Counted from the stretch's first letter, positions 14,966-23,536 are shown. The stretch: 64,000 bases of DNA from Aquimonas sp046318115 (GCA_046318115.1 JBKCVA010000031.1:51143-115142); one strand, 5' to 3'. Notes: generated from the sequence alone by a model not told the origin. Numbers and translations: made by a program.

Positions 14966-15847
14966 CTATCGCCGCTGCGCGCGCAGCGCCGCCGCTGCGC
15001 ACCAGCGCTCGGCGACGGCTGGCGAGGTGACACAGACCGCGCGCTCAGAGGCCACGCGCACCGCGCGTTCGAGCAGCTGGATGTCGGCTTCATGCTGGCG
15101 CGCGACGTGCGGGTCTTCGAAGAACACCACGCGCTGGCAGCGGTCGGCCAGCACCAGCTCGGCGATCTGCGCGTCCCCGCCCAGCGGTCCGCTCTGGTAG
15201 CGGTCAACGAAGTCGCGCTCGCGCGGCCAGCCCTTCGACCAGGCGAGTTCGTTCAAGCGCCCGCCGGTGGTGCCGGTGGCGATGCGGCGGGCAAAGCGCG
15301 CCAGCAGGTCGAAGTGGCGAGCGGCGAACTCCACCATGGCCTGTTTGCGCGAGTCATGGGCGATCAGGGCAACCGTCTGCTGCTCGAAGGCGAACAGCGG
15401 ATCGGCGTCTTCAGTGCTGCCGAGGCCCGCCAGCACGCGCTCGACTTCGATCCACTCGACCGCACCGGCCAGCGTCGAGACGAAGGGCTTGTCGTGGGTC
15501 ACGCACTGGCGCTTCAAGGCTTGCGCCTCGGGATAGATCGACGACGGGTCGACCGGGTCCATCAGGTAGATCGCGCCGTCCAGCGCGGGCGCGATCTCGG
15601 TGCCGCCTGCGATGCCCGAGACCAGCTTCATGAGGCCGCCCTCGCGCCCCATCGGGTAGCGCACCAGCCCCGGGTGATCGGCCAGCGCGCGCCGCGACTC
15701 GATGACATCGAAGGTGCGGCCGACCGCATGCAGGCCGAGTTCAAGCGCGCGCAGGCTGGGGCCCGAGCGGCGCAGCCAGCGGAACAGCAAAGCGTCCGGG
15801 CCTTCGTGGTGGCGACGGTTGGCGGCAAGGCCGAAGCGCAGGGGCAT
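14966..15847 (-). CDS. Methylglyoxal synthase-like protein with two MGS-like domains
   Basis: A 293-aa protein, about twice the usual MgsA length (about 150). The C-terminal half carries the MgsA motifs: ALIAHDSRKQAM (His-Asp), ATGTTG phosphate loop, SGPLGGDAQIA (catalytic Asp) and DPHVARQHEADIQLL (His and Asp at the HxxD position). The N-terminal half repeats the fold pattern in altered form: FGLAANRRHH for the AHD strand, GREGGLMKLVSGI for the GPLGGD region, and YLMDPVDPSSIYPEAQALKR for the DP...H segment, without the catalytic residues. MgsA converts dihydroxyacetone phosphate to methylglyoxal. Activity is plausible for the C-terminal half; the N-terminal half may be regulatory or structural (inference). 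Confidence 0.8.
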   Translation of the reverse strand: MPLRFGLAANRRHHEGPDALLFRWLRRSGPSLRALELGLHAVGRTFDVIESRRALADHPGLVRYPMGREGGLMKLVSGIAGGTEIAPALDGAIYLMDPVDPSSIYPEAQALKRQCVTHDKPFVSTLAGAVEWIEVERVLAGLGSTEDADPLFAFEQQTVALIAHDSRKQAMVEFAARHFDLLARFARRIATGTTGGRLNELAWSKGWPRERDFVDRYQSGPLGGDAQIAELVLADRCQRVVFFEDPHVARQHEADIQLLERAVRVASERAVCVTSPAVAERWCAAAALRAQRR

Positions 15848-15941
15848 GACGGGTCCGGGGTGGCGGTGGCGGGCCGCACCACGTTAGCGGATGCAGGCTG
15901 CGCTCGGGCAGGCCTGCATCCGTATTCAGCGCCGCGCCCGC

Positions 15942-17066
15942 CTAGCGCCGACCGACCAGGCCGAAGCCGGTCGGACCGTTGTCGCCGACGAGGACGATGC
16001 GCAGCGAGTCGCCTTCGCCCTGCAGCCAGCCACGGCCGACAAAGGGCATGTCAGAGCGCGTGGTGTCGCTCACACTGAACTCGAAGAAGCCGGCGCTGCC
16101 CGCGTGCAGCGAGACCGTGCCGCGGTAGCGGCAGTCCGAGCCGAGGTCGTAGCAAAGGCTGCCGTCGGCACCGATGCGCAGCCCCACCGGCAGGTTGAAG
16201 AACTGCGTGCGCGTGACCACCCGCCAGTTCTGGGCCAGGGACGCGAGAGTCAGCGGCTGCGACAGGGGCGACGCAGACGGCGCGAGCTGCCAGCGCTCAC
16301 TGGAGCCGTTGTCGAGCTGCAGAGCCAGCACGCCGCCGTCGGCTCCGATCTGCCAGTCGGCCGATGAGACCGCGGACGGCGCATTGAGCCAGGGCGCCAT
16401 CGAGTAGCGGCTCAGCTCGACGGTCGAGTCCTCGCGCGGCCGAGCCTTGATCAGCGCCCCCGGGAATCCGACGTAACCGGTCACGGGAATGGCGTCCGGG
16501 TGAAGGGCGCTGACGGTCTCGAGCGCCCACAGCCGACCCTGCTCGTCGCGTGCGGCATAGCCCCGGCCGTCGGGATAGACGTCGCGATCGATGGTCAGGG
16601 CATAGGCAGTCGGAGGATTCGCGTCGAACTCGCAGTCCAGCCCTGCGATGCGCGTCAGCCGGCGGATCTCGCTGCTGCCGCTGCCGTAGCCGGGCTGGTC
16701 GCTGTCCCACTGCAACAGGCCGTGCTCGCAGCTTCTGAAATCCAGCGCAACCTCGCCCCAGACGGGCATGTCCAGATCCTCGCGACGGAAGCTGCCGAAG
16801 CGCATGCCGCGCGGCGCGTAGGCGGTGGCCTCGATGCGCCGTCCTTCGATGCGGCCGTCCAGGTACAGGTGCACCGGATTGCCCTGCGGGTCGTAGACGA
16901 ACCAGAAGGCGAGGGCGCGCTCGTTGTCGAGGATCTCCACCGACAGGCCGTGTCCGCTCTGTTCGGGGTTGTACCAGGCGCCGCTGATGCCGGGCGGCAG
17001 CTGGGCCGAGGCGAGCGCAGGAAGGATCAGGGCAAGACAGGCAAGACTGCGAGGCAGGCTGGTCAT
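15942..17066 (-). CDS. Secreted protein with a GxWYNPxxSGxG module, unknown function
   Basis: A 374-aa protein with a signal peptide (MTSLPRSLACLALILPALASAQ). The mature start GISGAWYNPEQSGHGLSVEI, with ALAFWFVYDPQGNPVHLYLD, matches a module I associate with secreted proteins of Lysobacterales. A similar module ends the 1151-aa protein at 42556-46011. The rest is beta-rich with few motifs and four or more Cys suited to disulfides. The start at 17066 is set by the signal peptide; an upstream in-frame ATG at 17174 adds an Arg/Ala-rich stretch. No enzyme motif is visible. Confidence 0.8.
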   Translation of the reverse strand: MTSLPRSLACLALILPALASAQLPPGISGAWYNPEQSGHGLSVEILDNERALAFWFVYDPQGNPVHLYLDGRIEGRRIEATAYAPRGMRFGSFRREDLDMPVWGEVALDFRSCEHGLLQWDSDQPGYGSGSSEIRRLTRIAGLDCEFDANPPTAYALTIDRDVYPDGRGYAARDEQGRLWALETVSALHPDAIPVTGYVGFPGALIKARPREDSTVELSRYSMAPWLNAPSAVSSADWQIGADGGVLALQLDNGSSERWQLAPSASPLSQPLTLASLAQNWRVVTRTQFFNLPVGLRIGADGSLCYDLGSDCRYRGTVSLHAGSAGFFEFSVSDTTRSDMPFVGRGWLQGEGDSLRIVLVGDNGPTGFGLVGRR

Positions 17067-17386
17067 GAAAGGCACTCCGGCAGTGCGATGGAAGCAATCA
17101 GCAGCAAAGGCAGCAGCGGCACGCGTACTCCTGCTTGCACAGGGTTGCCGACATGCCGAGACAGGGCGCAGCACAAGTTGCCGGGAGAGGATGCCAAAGC
17201 ATCGCTGCCAGCACTGTGGCGCGACTGTAGGCCTGTCGCAGTGGCTGTGGCGGAGTCGACCCGGTGGTGCGAGGGGCTGTCACCGTGGCCTGCGATCAGC
17301 GCGGACGGCTGCACCAGGGCGTCCAGACAATGAACGCAGTCGGTGTAGAGCGAGCACATCCAGACGGTGCGTTGGGGAACCTCAGC
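17067..17386. other. Intergenic region without a credible gene
   Basis: 320 bases between rnfB-like and secreted-protein genes, both on the minus strand. A Cys/His-containing minus-strand reading frame (17063-17359) exists, but it has no homologue I recognise and no clear ribosome site. No hairpin or repeat stands out. Confidence 0.5.
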
Positions 17387-17923
17387 TCAGTTGCGCAGCG
17401 TGAGTGGAATGCTTCGCCAATCCGGCCGGGGCGGCTCGACCGGCCGCATCTCGATGCAGTCGACCGGGCAGGGCGGCAGGCAGAGGTCGCAGCCGGTGCA
17501 CAGCTCGGCGATCACCGTGTGCATGCGCTTGGGCGCGCCGACGATGGCATCGACCGGGCAGGCCTGGATGCATTTGACGCAGCCGATGCACAGCTCTTCG
17601 AGGATGAAGGCCACCCGCGGCGGCTGCTCCACGCCGTGCTCGGCGGACAGGGGCTTGGGCTCGCGGCCCAGCAGCTCAGCGAGCGCGCGCACGCCGGCCT
17701 CGCCGCCCGGCGGACACTGGTTGATGTCAGCCTCTCCGCGGGCGATGGCCTCGGCATAGGGGCGGCAGCCGGGGTAATTGCATTGGCCGCACTGGGTCTG
17801 CGGCAGCAGCGCGTTGATGCGCTCGACCACCGGGTCTTCGTCGACGCGGAAGCGCTGCGCAGCCCAGCCCAGCAGGGCGCCCAGCGCCAACGACAGCAGC
17901 ACGAAGGCGACCAGTCCGCTCAT
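17387..17923 (-). CDS. rnfB: RnfB/RsxB-like electron transport iron-sulfur protein
   Basis: A 178-aa protein: N-terminal membrane helix (LVAFVLLSLALGALLGWAA), an Fe-S domain (LPQTQCGQCNYPGCRPYAEA ... CPPGG), then two 4Fe-4S ferredoxin motifs (CIGCVKCIQACPVDAI and CTGCDLCLPPCPVDCIEM). This is the RnfB architecture. RnfB normally works in the RnfABCDGE membrane complex, but no other rnf gene is nearby. It starts 7 bases after the C13 peptidase gene. Stand-alone RnfB genes occur in this group of bacteria; the electron partner here is unknown. Confidence 0.88.
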   Translation of the reverse strand: MSGLVAFVLLSLALGALLGWAAQRFRVDEDPVVERINALLPQTQCGQCNYPGCRPYAEAIARGEADINQCPPGGEAGVRALAELLGREPKPLSAEHGVEQPPRVAFILEELCIGCVKCIQACPVDAIVGAPKRMHTVIAELCTGCDLCLPPCPVDCIEMRPVEPPRPDWRSIPLTLRN

Positions 17924-17930
17924 GGCCCTG

Positions 17931-19328
17931 CTACTGCGCCGACGCCGCGTCGAGGTGGGCGCGCAAGGCCGCGCCCATCGCGATTTGCGGCTCCGAGGGT
18001 TCCAGGTCTTCCTCGGCCTCGCGCTCCGCGACCTTGGCTTGGGCCAGTGCGAACGCCTGCTCCCAATCCAGGGTTTCGTTCAGCGCTTCGATCAGCAGGG
18101 CGCGGCCGAAGTAGGTGAAGTCGGAATCGACGCCGCAGCCGAACGAGGTGCGGTCGGCGCGCGCGGCGGTGATCACCAGCGTGTGTTCCTCGGCCAGCGC
18201 CGGCAGGAAACCGCCGGAATAGCAGGCCGAGACGATCAGGATGCGCCAGCGGATGCCGGCGTCATCGAGCATTTCGCGCAGGTCTTCGGGTGCGATCGGA
18301 TTGAGCGGCAGCGGGTCCATGGCCACGTGCAGGCGATGGTCCTCGTAGCCGTGGCTGGTCAGGAACAGAAGCAGCACGTCCTCGTCGACGTCCATGCGTC
18401 GGCCGAGTTCCTTCAGCGCCAGCGCGAGGTTGGTGCGGCTGGCCAGAGGGGCTGAATCCGCGGTCTGCGGATTGTTCAGCAGGCTCAGCACCCGCGGACC
18501 CGCGCCGAGGCGCTCGGCAAACAGCGTCGCCGCATAGTCCACTTCGTTGCGGAACACGTTCTCTGCGCCGTCCGCACCGAAGGCCAGGGCGAACAGCTCG
18601 CGCTGACCCGGCTCGCCCTTGGGGATCGCCGACAGCGCCTCGCGCAGCCGGCGCGGCTGCTCGAACATCAGGGCTTCCGGGTCGAAGTCGAACTGCGGCT
18701 GTGCGGCCTCCCACTCGGCTGCGAGTGCCGCTTCATCGGGATACCAGAACGCGGTGTAGAGCGCGCCCTGCAGGGGCAGCAGGCCGCCGACGGCCACGAT
18801 CGTGCAGGCGGTGAGGTGGCGCAGCGGCTGGCGCTCGGGCACCAGCCAGCGCAGCAGGCGCCAGACCAGGGCGAAGGCGAACAGCCAGGCCAGCAGGAGC
18901 AGCAGGGCGGTGTCGCGCTGGCTGGCGGCGGCCGAGTCCTCGCCCAGCAGCCAGCCCAGCCAGGCTTCAATGCCTTCGGGCGGTTGGAAGGGCAGCGCGG
19001 CCAGCAGGATGCGCAGCGGCAGCAGACCGATCAGCAGGTAGCCGGCCAGCACCTGCCATCCGCCTGGACGCCGAAGCAGCTTGGCGGCGGCGCCCGCCAG
19101 CAGGCCGAGCAGGGCGACGCTGCCGCAGACCGCGACCAGGTGCGCCCAGAACAGCGCCCTCGGCTCGGGCACGGCGTACCAGCCGGCGGCAAGTTCAACC
19201 AGCAGATGCAGGCCCAGGCCCCAGACGATCAGCCGGCCCGAAGGCGGCAGCGGACGCGAGCGCGGGCGCAGCAGCAGGCCCAGCTTCAGCCCCTGGCCCA
19301 GCCCGGCCAGACGCGCGCGCAAGCTCAT
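17931..19328 (-). CDS. Membrane-anchored peptidase C13 (legumain-like) family protein
   Basis: A 465-aa protein. The first 195 residues contain about five membrane helices (for example LAGYLLIGLLPLRILLAALP and TALLLLLAWLFAFALVWRLL). The C-terminal half has the caspase-like fold motifs of family C13: LLLFLTSHGYEDH with the catalytic His near 326 and ILIVSACYSGGFLPAL with Cys near 369. Eukaryotic C13 members are Asn-specific proteases and GPI transamidase; bacterial members are poorly characterised. The mtnC start overlaps this gene's neighbourhood by 4 bases (ATGA at 19325-19328), so the salvage genes lie upstream in the same direction. Specificity is unknown. Confidence 0.85.
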   Translation of the reverse strand: MSLRARLAGLGQGLKLGLLLRPRSRPLPPSGRLIVWGLGLHLLVELAAGWYAVPEPRALFWAHLVAVCGSVALLGLLAGAAAKLLRRPGGWQVLAGYLLIGLLPLRILLAALPFQPPEGIEAWLGWLLGEDSAAASQRDTALLLLLAWLFAFALVWRLLRWLVPERQPLRHLTACTIVAVGGLLPLQGALYTAFWYPDEAALAAEWEAAQPQFDFDPEALMFEQPRRLREALSAIPKGEPGQRELFALAFGADGAENVFRNEVDYAATLFAERLGAGPRVLSLLNNPQTADSAPLASRTNLALALKELGRRMDVDEDVLLLFLTSHGYEDHRLHVAMDPLPLNPIAPEDLREMLDDAGIRWRILIVSACYSGGFLPALAEEHTLVITAARADRTSFGCGVDSDFTYFGRALLIEALNETLDWEQAFALAQAKVAEREAEEDLEPSEPQIAMGAALRAHLDAASAQ

Positions 19329-20026
19329 GCGAGGGCGGCGGGCTCGATGCCGCGGAAGTCGACGTGACGGGCGTGGCCGTTGGCCGCCTCGCCCATGCGC
19401 GGCTGCGGGTAGTCCTCGGCGCGATCGATCAGCACGGTGTGCAGGCCGGCCGTGCGGGCGGCGTCGAGCTCTTCGACCACATCCGACAGGAACAGAACTT
19501 CAGCCGGCGCGAGCTGCAGCGCTTCGGCGATGCGGGTGTAGCTGGCGGCCTCGCGCTTGCCGCCGATCTCGGTGTCGAAGTGGCCGGAGAACAGCGGCAG
19601 CAGGTCGCCGGCTTCGCTATGGCCGAAGAACAGCTTCTGCGCGCCGACCGAGCCCGAGGAATAGACGTACAGCGGCAGGCCGGCGGCGTGCCAGGCGCGC
19701 AGCTGTGCGACGGCATCGGCATAGACGTGGGCGGCGAAGTCGCGGTTCTCGTAGCCGGCCTTCCAGAGCATGCCCTGCAGGGCCTTGAGCGCCGTGTGCT
19801 TGCGGTCCTCGTCGATCCAGCCCTGCAGCACGGTGACGATGGCGCCGCCGGAAGCGCCGGTCTCCATCGCCACCGCATCGACCCAGCGCGCGACCTCGGG
19901 GTCCTGGCCGCGGGCCTTGAGAAAGGCCGGCAGGGCGCGGCGCGCGTAGGGGAAGAGCACGTCCTTGACGAAGGAGATCGAGCTGGTCGTGCCTTCGATG
20001 TCGGTGAGCAGGGCGCGGATCGTCAT
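19325..20026 (-). CDS. mtnC: Enolase-phosphatase E1
   Basis: A 233-aa HAD-superfamily enzyme of the methionine salvage pathway. It converts 2,3-diketo-5-methylthiopentyl-1-phosphate to the acireductone by enolisation and dephosphorylation. Motif I is LLTDIEGTTSSISFV with the nucleophile Asp, motif II is in YVYSSGSVGAQKLFF, and FLSDVVEELDAARTAG gives the C-terminal acidic motif. Length is normal. It follows mtnD after 4 bases, and mtnD overlaps mtnB, so the three act consecutively in one transcript. Confidence 0.95.
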   Translation of the reverse strand: MTIRALLTDIEGTTSSISFVKDVLFPYARRALPAFLKARGQDPEVARWVDAVAMETGASGGAIVTVLQGWIDEDRKHTALKALQGMLWKAGYENRDFAAHVYADAVAQLRAWHAAGLPLYVYSSGSVGAQKLFFGHSEAGDLLPLFSGHFDTEIGGKREAASYTRIAEALQLAPAEVLFLSDVVEELDAARTAGLHTVLIDRAEDYPQPRMGEAANGHARHVDFRGIEPAALA

Positions 20027-20030
20027 GGCC

Positions 20031-20585
20031 TCAGGCGGCCTCGCGCTCGTAGCGCGGGAAGCGCTGGGCGATGTCGGTGCCGGTGAAGTTCGCCACCCAG
20101 CCGGCCGGGTTGTTGAACAGGCGGATGGCGATGAAGTAGGGCTGCTCGCTCATGTCGAACCAGTGGCGCGTGTTGGCCGGCACGCTGATCAGGTCGCCGG
20201 CCTCGCACAGCACCTCGTACACCTTGTCGCTCGGGTGCAGGGTGAACAGGCCCGAGCCGCCGACGAAAAAGCGCACCTCGTCTTCGCTGTGGGTGTGCTC
20301 GTTGAGGAACTTCTGGCGCAGGGCGGCGCGGTCAGGGTGGTCCGGGTTCAGGCTGACCACGTCCACGGTCTGATAGCCGCCCTCGGCCATCAGCCGGTCG
20401 ATGTCGGCGCGGTAGGCGGCGATGACTTCTTCCTGCGAGGCGCCAGGCTTGACCGGAGCGGCGGCTTCCCAGCGCTCGAAACGCACGCCGATGGCGCGCA
20501 GCTGCTCGGCGATGGCGGCGTGCTCGCTGCTTTCGAACAGCGGCGATTCGGGCTGTGCTTCGTTGAAGATGCGGATGCGGCTCAT
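20031..20585 (-). CDS. mtnD: Acireductone dioxygenase
   Basis: A 184-aa cupin. The metal-binding motif HTHSEDEVRFFVGGSG (HxHxxxxE) and the later His in NTRHWFDMSE are present. With Fe2+ the enzyme makes 2-keto-4-methylthiobutyrate and formate, closing methionine salvage; with Ni2+ it makes methylthiopropionate and CO. The start at 20585 overlaps the mtnB stop by ATGA. Confidence 0.95.
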   Translation of the reverse strand: MSRIRIFNEAQPESPLFESSEHAAIAEQLRAIGVRFERWEAAAPVKPGASQEEVIAAYRADIDRLMAEGGYQTVDVVSLNPDHPDRAALRQKFLNEHTHSEDEVRFFVGGSGLFTLHPSDKVYEVLCEAGDLISVPANTRHWFDMSEQPYFIAIRLFNNPAGWVANFTGTDIAQRFPRYEREAA

Positions 20586-21220
20586 GCGTTCAGTCTCCTC
20601 AAATCCAGTTCGCAGGCGAGCAGAAATTCCAGTGCGTCCAGATGGCGGCGGGCTTCCGCCAGGTCGCGGCCCCAGGCGTACACGCCGTGGCCGTCGATCA
20701 GGTAGCCGTACAGATTGGGCTGGCCCAGCAGCGGTTCAATCTGCGCGGCAAGCGCGTCCATGTCCTGGCTGTTCGGCAGCACGGGAATGTCGACATCCAG
20801 CTCGTGCGTCGCATTGCCGCGAAAGGCCTTCAGCAGCTCATAGCCGGACAGGCGGATGTGGCCGTCCTTGGCGAACAGCCGCGAGGCCACGGTCTGGGTG
20901 TGCGAATGCGTGTGCAGCACGCAGCCGATCTCGGGAAAGCGCCGGTAGATCTGCGTGTGCAGGCCGGTCTCGGCGGACGGGCGCAGTTCGGTCTCCACGC
21001 CGCGGCCGTCGAGGTCGACGACCATGATGTCGGCGGGCGTGAGCCGGCCTTTGTCGCGGCCGGAGACGGTGACTGCGATCAGCTCGCCGTCGAGGCGCAT
21101 GGAGAAATTGCTGCTGGTCGCTGGCGTCCAGCCCAGCCGCGCCAGATCGGCGGCAGCGGTGATGATGTCGTTGGCCCGCTGCGGCAGGGCCGCGCGGGCG
21201 GTGTCGGTCAGGGTTTTCAT
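20582..21220 (-). CDS. mtnB: Methylthioribulose-1-phosphate dehydratase
   Basis: A 212-aa class II aldolase-fold protein. The zinc site is CVLHTHSHTQTVASRL with a further His in YLIDGHGVYAWG; ATSSNFSMRL and TVSGRDKGRL are family motifs. It dehydrates 5-methylthioribulose-1-phosphate. The start at 21220 (MKTLTDTARAAL) is preferred; the longer frame upstream is Arg-rich and lacks homology. It is first of the mtnB-mtnD-mtnC set. mtnA/mtnK or mtnP genes are not in the window. Confidence 0.95.
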   Translation of the reverse strand: MKTLTDTARAALPQRANDIITAAADLARLGWTPATSSNFSMRLDGELIAVTVSGRDKGRLTPADIMVVDLDGRGVETELRPSAETGLHTQIYRRFPEIGCVLHTHSHTQTVASRLFAKDGHIRLSGYELLKAFRGNATHELDVDIPVLPNSQDMDALAAQIEPLLGQPNLYGYLIDGHGVYAWGRDLAEARRHLDALEFLLACELDLRRLNA

Positions 21221-21515
21221 GGGCGCGAAGTGTAGCCGGCTGTGGCGGAGGGGGCGCATGAAGACGCGCACTGAGCCGCTCCGCCGGGGCGATAGCGAGG
21301 CCTCGCGGCCTGCGTGCGAGGCAACTGCGAATCGTTCGCGCGGAGCTTCATGCGGCCTGCATCTGCCGATCGGCATGGTGCGCCCACGCCGCCTGGACGC
21401 GCCCCGCGGCAAGGCAATGCGCTCGCGACTTGACCCCGGTCAACGCGGCACCTTGCCGAGCCGCGTAGGCTGCCGCCCAGCTGCGCTGATCCCCAGCCAA
21501 CGCCAGGAGTCACCC

Positions 21516-21863
21516 ATGTCCAACACCCCGAGCCTTCCCAGCCGCCGCCAGTTCTTCCGCACCGCCGCCGTGGCCGCGGTGGGCGCGCCCATCGCCTTCA
21601 AGCTGATCACCCAACCGGCGGTCGCGGCGTCCACCAAGCCGCCGCTGCCCCTCGACAACCCGCAGGCTGTCGCGCTGGGCTATATCGAGGACGCGGCCAA
21701 GGTCGACAAGACCAAGTACGCCCAGTTCAAGGAAGGCAGCAACTGCAACAACTGCCAGTTCCACCAGGGTGCCGAGGGCGACTGGGTCGACTGCATGCTG
21801 TTCCCGAACAACAGCGTGGCCGGCCCGGGCTGGTGTGTTTCCTGGGCGCCGAAAGCGGGCTGA
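21516..21863 (+). CDS. High-potential iron-sulfur protein (HiPIP), Tat-exported
   Basis: A 115-aa protein. The N-terminus has a twin-arginine signal (SRRQFFRTAAVAAVGAPIAF). The mature part has the HiPIP cysteine pattern: CNNCQFHQG (CxxC), then DCMLFPNNSVAGPGWC and a short tail (WAPKAG), binding one 4Fe-4S cluster. HiPIPs are periplasmic electron carriers to reaction centres or terminal oxidases. A Shine-Dalgarno CAGGAG is 7 bases upstream. It is a single-gene unit with its own terminator. Confidence 0.93.
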   Translation: MSNTPSLPSRRQFFRTAAVAAVGAPIAFKLITQPAVAASTKPPLPLDNPQAVALGYIEDAAKVDKTKYAQFKEGSNCNNCQFHQGAEGDWVDCMLFPNNSVAGPGWCVSWAPKAG

Positions 21864-21887
21864 TCGAGCCCAGCACGCGTCACCCGG

Positions 21888-21912
21888 AAGGGCCGGCATC
21901 TGCCGGCCCTTT
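21888..21912 (+). terminator. Rho-independent terminator after the HiPIP gene
   Basis: An 11-bp stem AAGGGCCGGCA / TGCCGGCCCTT with a 2-base loop ending in TTT, 25 bases after the stop. Confidence 0.8.
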
Positions 21913-21977
21913 GCCTTGCGGAAGCGGAAACCGCGGGCCCTTGGCCGTGTCCTGAAGAACTGCCCTCCGGGGGGCAA

Positions 21978-22082
21978 GTCGGCGGTCCGGCGCAGGTCCG
22001 TACCGCCTTGCGACACATCCATCGCTTGCGCGCCTGCTTCGTCGTCCCGGCCATCCCCGGCCGGGCTGGCGGGCTGTTTTTC
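21978..22082 (-). repeat. Dispersed 105-bp intergenic repeat, family A copy 2
   Basis: Reverse-complement match to 14791-14895 (about ten differences in 105 bases by eye). It lies between the convergent HiPIP and M28 peptidase genes and forms GC-rich stems such as GGCGGT...ACCGCC. Confidence 0.8.
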
Positions 22083-22101
22083 AACAGCTCCTCGCTGCGC
22101 C

Positions 22102-23481
22102 TCAGTCGGCGCCCTCGAAGCCGTCAGCGAACATCGGCGCGTCCGTGAGCACCGCGAGGCCCGCAAGCACGGCCGCATCCATCTTGAGAATGCCCCCGGC
22201 CAGCTGGCGAGGGCGCAGCAGGTTCTGCGGCAGGTCGGTAGCCTGGTGGTAATGCGGATAGATGCCCGCGCCGTTCTCCCAGGTGAACATCGCCGGGATG
22301 CCGCGGGCGATGAAGGGCCAGTGGTCGGAGTAGGCCTGGGTGCCGGCTTCGATCAGTCGCAGCTCGGGCGCATAGGTCGCCGCCGCCGCGCGATAGCGCG
22401 CGAACTCGGCCTGGAAGGCCGATGTGGTCTCGATGCGCGTATCCAGCAGGTCGCTGGTGGCGTGCGCGATCATGTCGAGGTTGATCATGTGCTCGACGTT
22501 GGCGAGCTGCCCCGAGTCGGCCAGGCTCTGCACCCAGGCGTAGGCGCCGACCAGGCCTTGCTCCTCACCGGCGAAGCAGGCGAACACGATGCTCTTCTCG
22601 GTGGCTACCTGCTGGAAGGCGCGCGCCAGCTCGATGACACCTGCGCAGCCCGACGCATTGTCGTTGGCGCCCGGCTGCGGGCTGGCGCTGCCGTCGCAGC
22701 GCGCGCTGTTGCGCGAGTCGTAGTGCGCGCCGACCACGATCCAGCGCTCCGGTCGCACGCGGCCGAGCTTGATGCCGATCGGGTTCTGCAGCTGCACCGG
22801 CGGCGGTGCGGGCGAGCAGCTGGTGTTGCTCAGGGTGAAGTCATGGCTGGAGGACACCAGCCCGGCCTCGCCGAAACGCGCCAGGATGTAGTCGCGCGCC
22901 TGCGCCAGCCCCGGACTGAAACTGTTGCGATTGAAAGCGGACAGCGCGGAGACCGTGTTGAACCAGCGCTCGGTGTCGATCCGTGCGACCAGCGCATCCA
23001 CGGCGGGGTCGGTGGCACCGCGCGCCTTGGCCATGGCCTCGGCGGAGACTGCCCGGGCGACGACGCCGTCCTTGGGCACCGGCATGCCGCCCATGCCGCC
23101 CAGACCGGCGACCCGGGCGAGTGCCGCTGGCCGACGGACCAGGCTGTAGCCGCCGACCACGGCGACCACCGGCTCCGGGTAGTGCTGGGTGCAGACCAGA
23201 TCGCGGACCACGATCTCGTTGCGGGCGATCAAGGGCGGGCCCAGCCGGCTGCCTTCGAAAGCCAGCCAGTGCGTGAGCGACTCCGCCGAGACGCCGACCA
23301 GACGCTCGCTGCCGAAGTCGATCAACCATTGGTAGCCGGGCTGCGCGGCGAGGCTGTCCGCATCCGCACCTGGGCCAAGATGGGTCGGCAGCACGACAGT
23401 GGGCACAGGCGCATCGACCCGGGTTGCCGCCGTCGCGCTGCAGGACAGTGCAGCCAGAATCAGTAACAGTGCCGCGCGCAT
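22102..23481 (-). CDS. Secreted M28-family metallo-aminopeptidase
   Basis: A 459-aa protein with a signal peptide (MRAALLLILAALSCSATAA). The M28 zinc residues are visible: VVGAHYDSRN (His), GANDNASGCAG (bridging Asp), CFAGEEQGLVGA (catalytic and ligand Glu), INLDMIAH (Asp) and YPHYHQATD (His). The family removes N-terminal amino acids from peptides. The N-terminal 180 residues form an extra domain. The protein ends FADGFEGAD, a 'DGFE' tail I associate with secreted proteins of this order. The start at 23481 is set by the signal peptide. Confidence 0.9.
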   Translation of the reverse strand: MRAALLLILAALSCSATAATRVDAPVPTVVLPTHLGPGADADSLAAQPGYQWLIDFGSERLVGVSAESLTHWLAFEGSRLGPPLIARNEIVVRDLVCTQHYPEPVVAVVGGYSLVRRPAALARVAGLGGMGGMPVPKDGVVARAVSAEAMAKARGATDPAVDALVARIDTERWFNTVSALSAFNRNSFSPGLAQARDYILARFGEAGLVSSSHDFTLSNTSCSPAPPPVQLQNPIGIKLGRVRPERWIVVGAHYDSRNSARCDGSASPQPGANDNASGCAGVIELARAFQQVATEKSIVFACFAGEEQGLVGAYAWVQSLADSGQLANVEHMINLDMIAHATSDLLDTRIETTSAFQAEFARYRAAAATYAPELRLIEAGTQAYSDHWPFIARGIPAMFTWENGAGIYPHYHQATDLPQNLLRPRQLAGGILKMDAAVLAGLAVLTDAPMFADGFEGAD

Positions 23482-23536
23482 GCTTGATATCCGTTGGCGG
23501 GAGTACCGGCCCGCTCGCGCGCAGGATACCTGCGTC

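Noticed and set aside
17063..17359. 98-codon Cys/His-containing minus-strand frame upstream of the secreted protein
   Set aside because: No ribosome site, no recognisable family, and it ends next to the secreted protein's start; it is likely the leader region.
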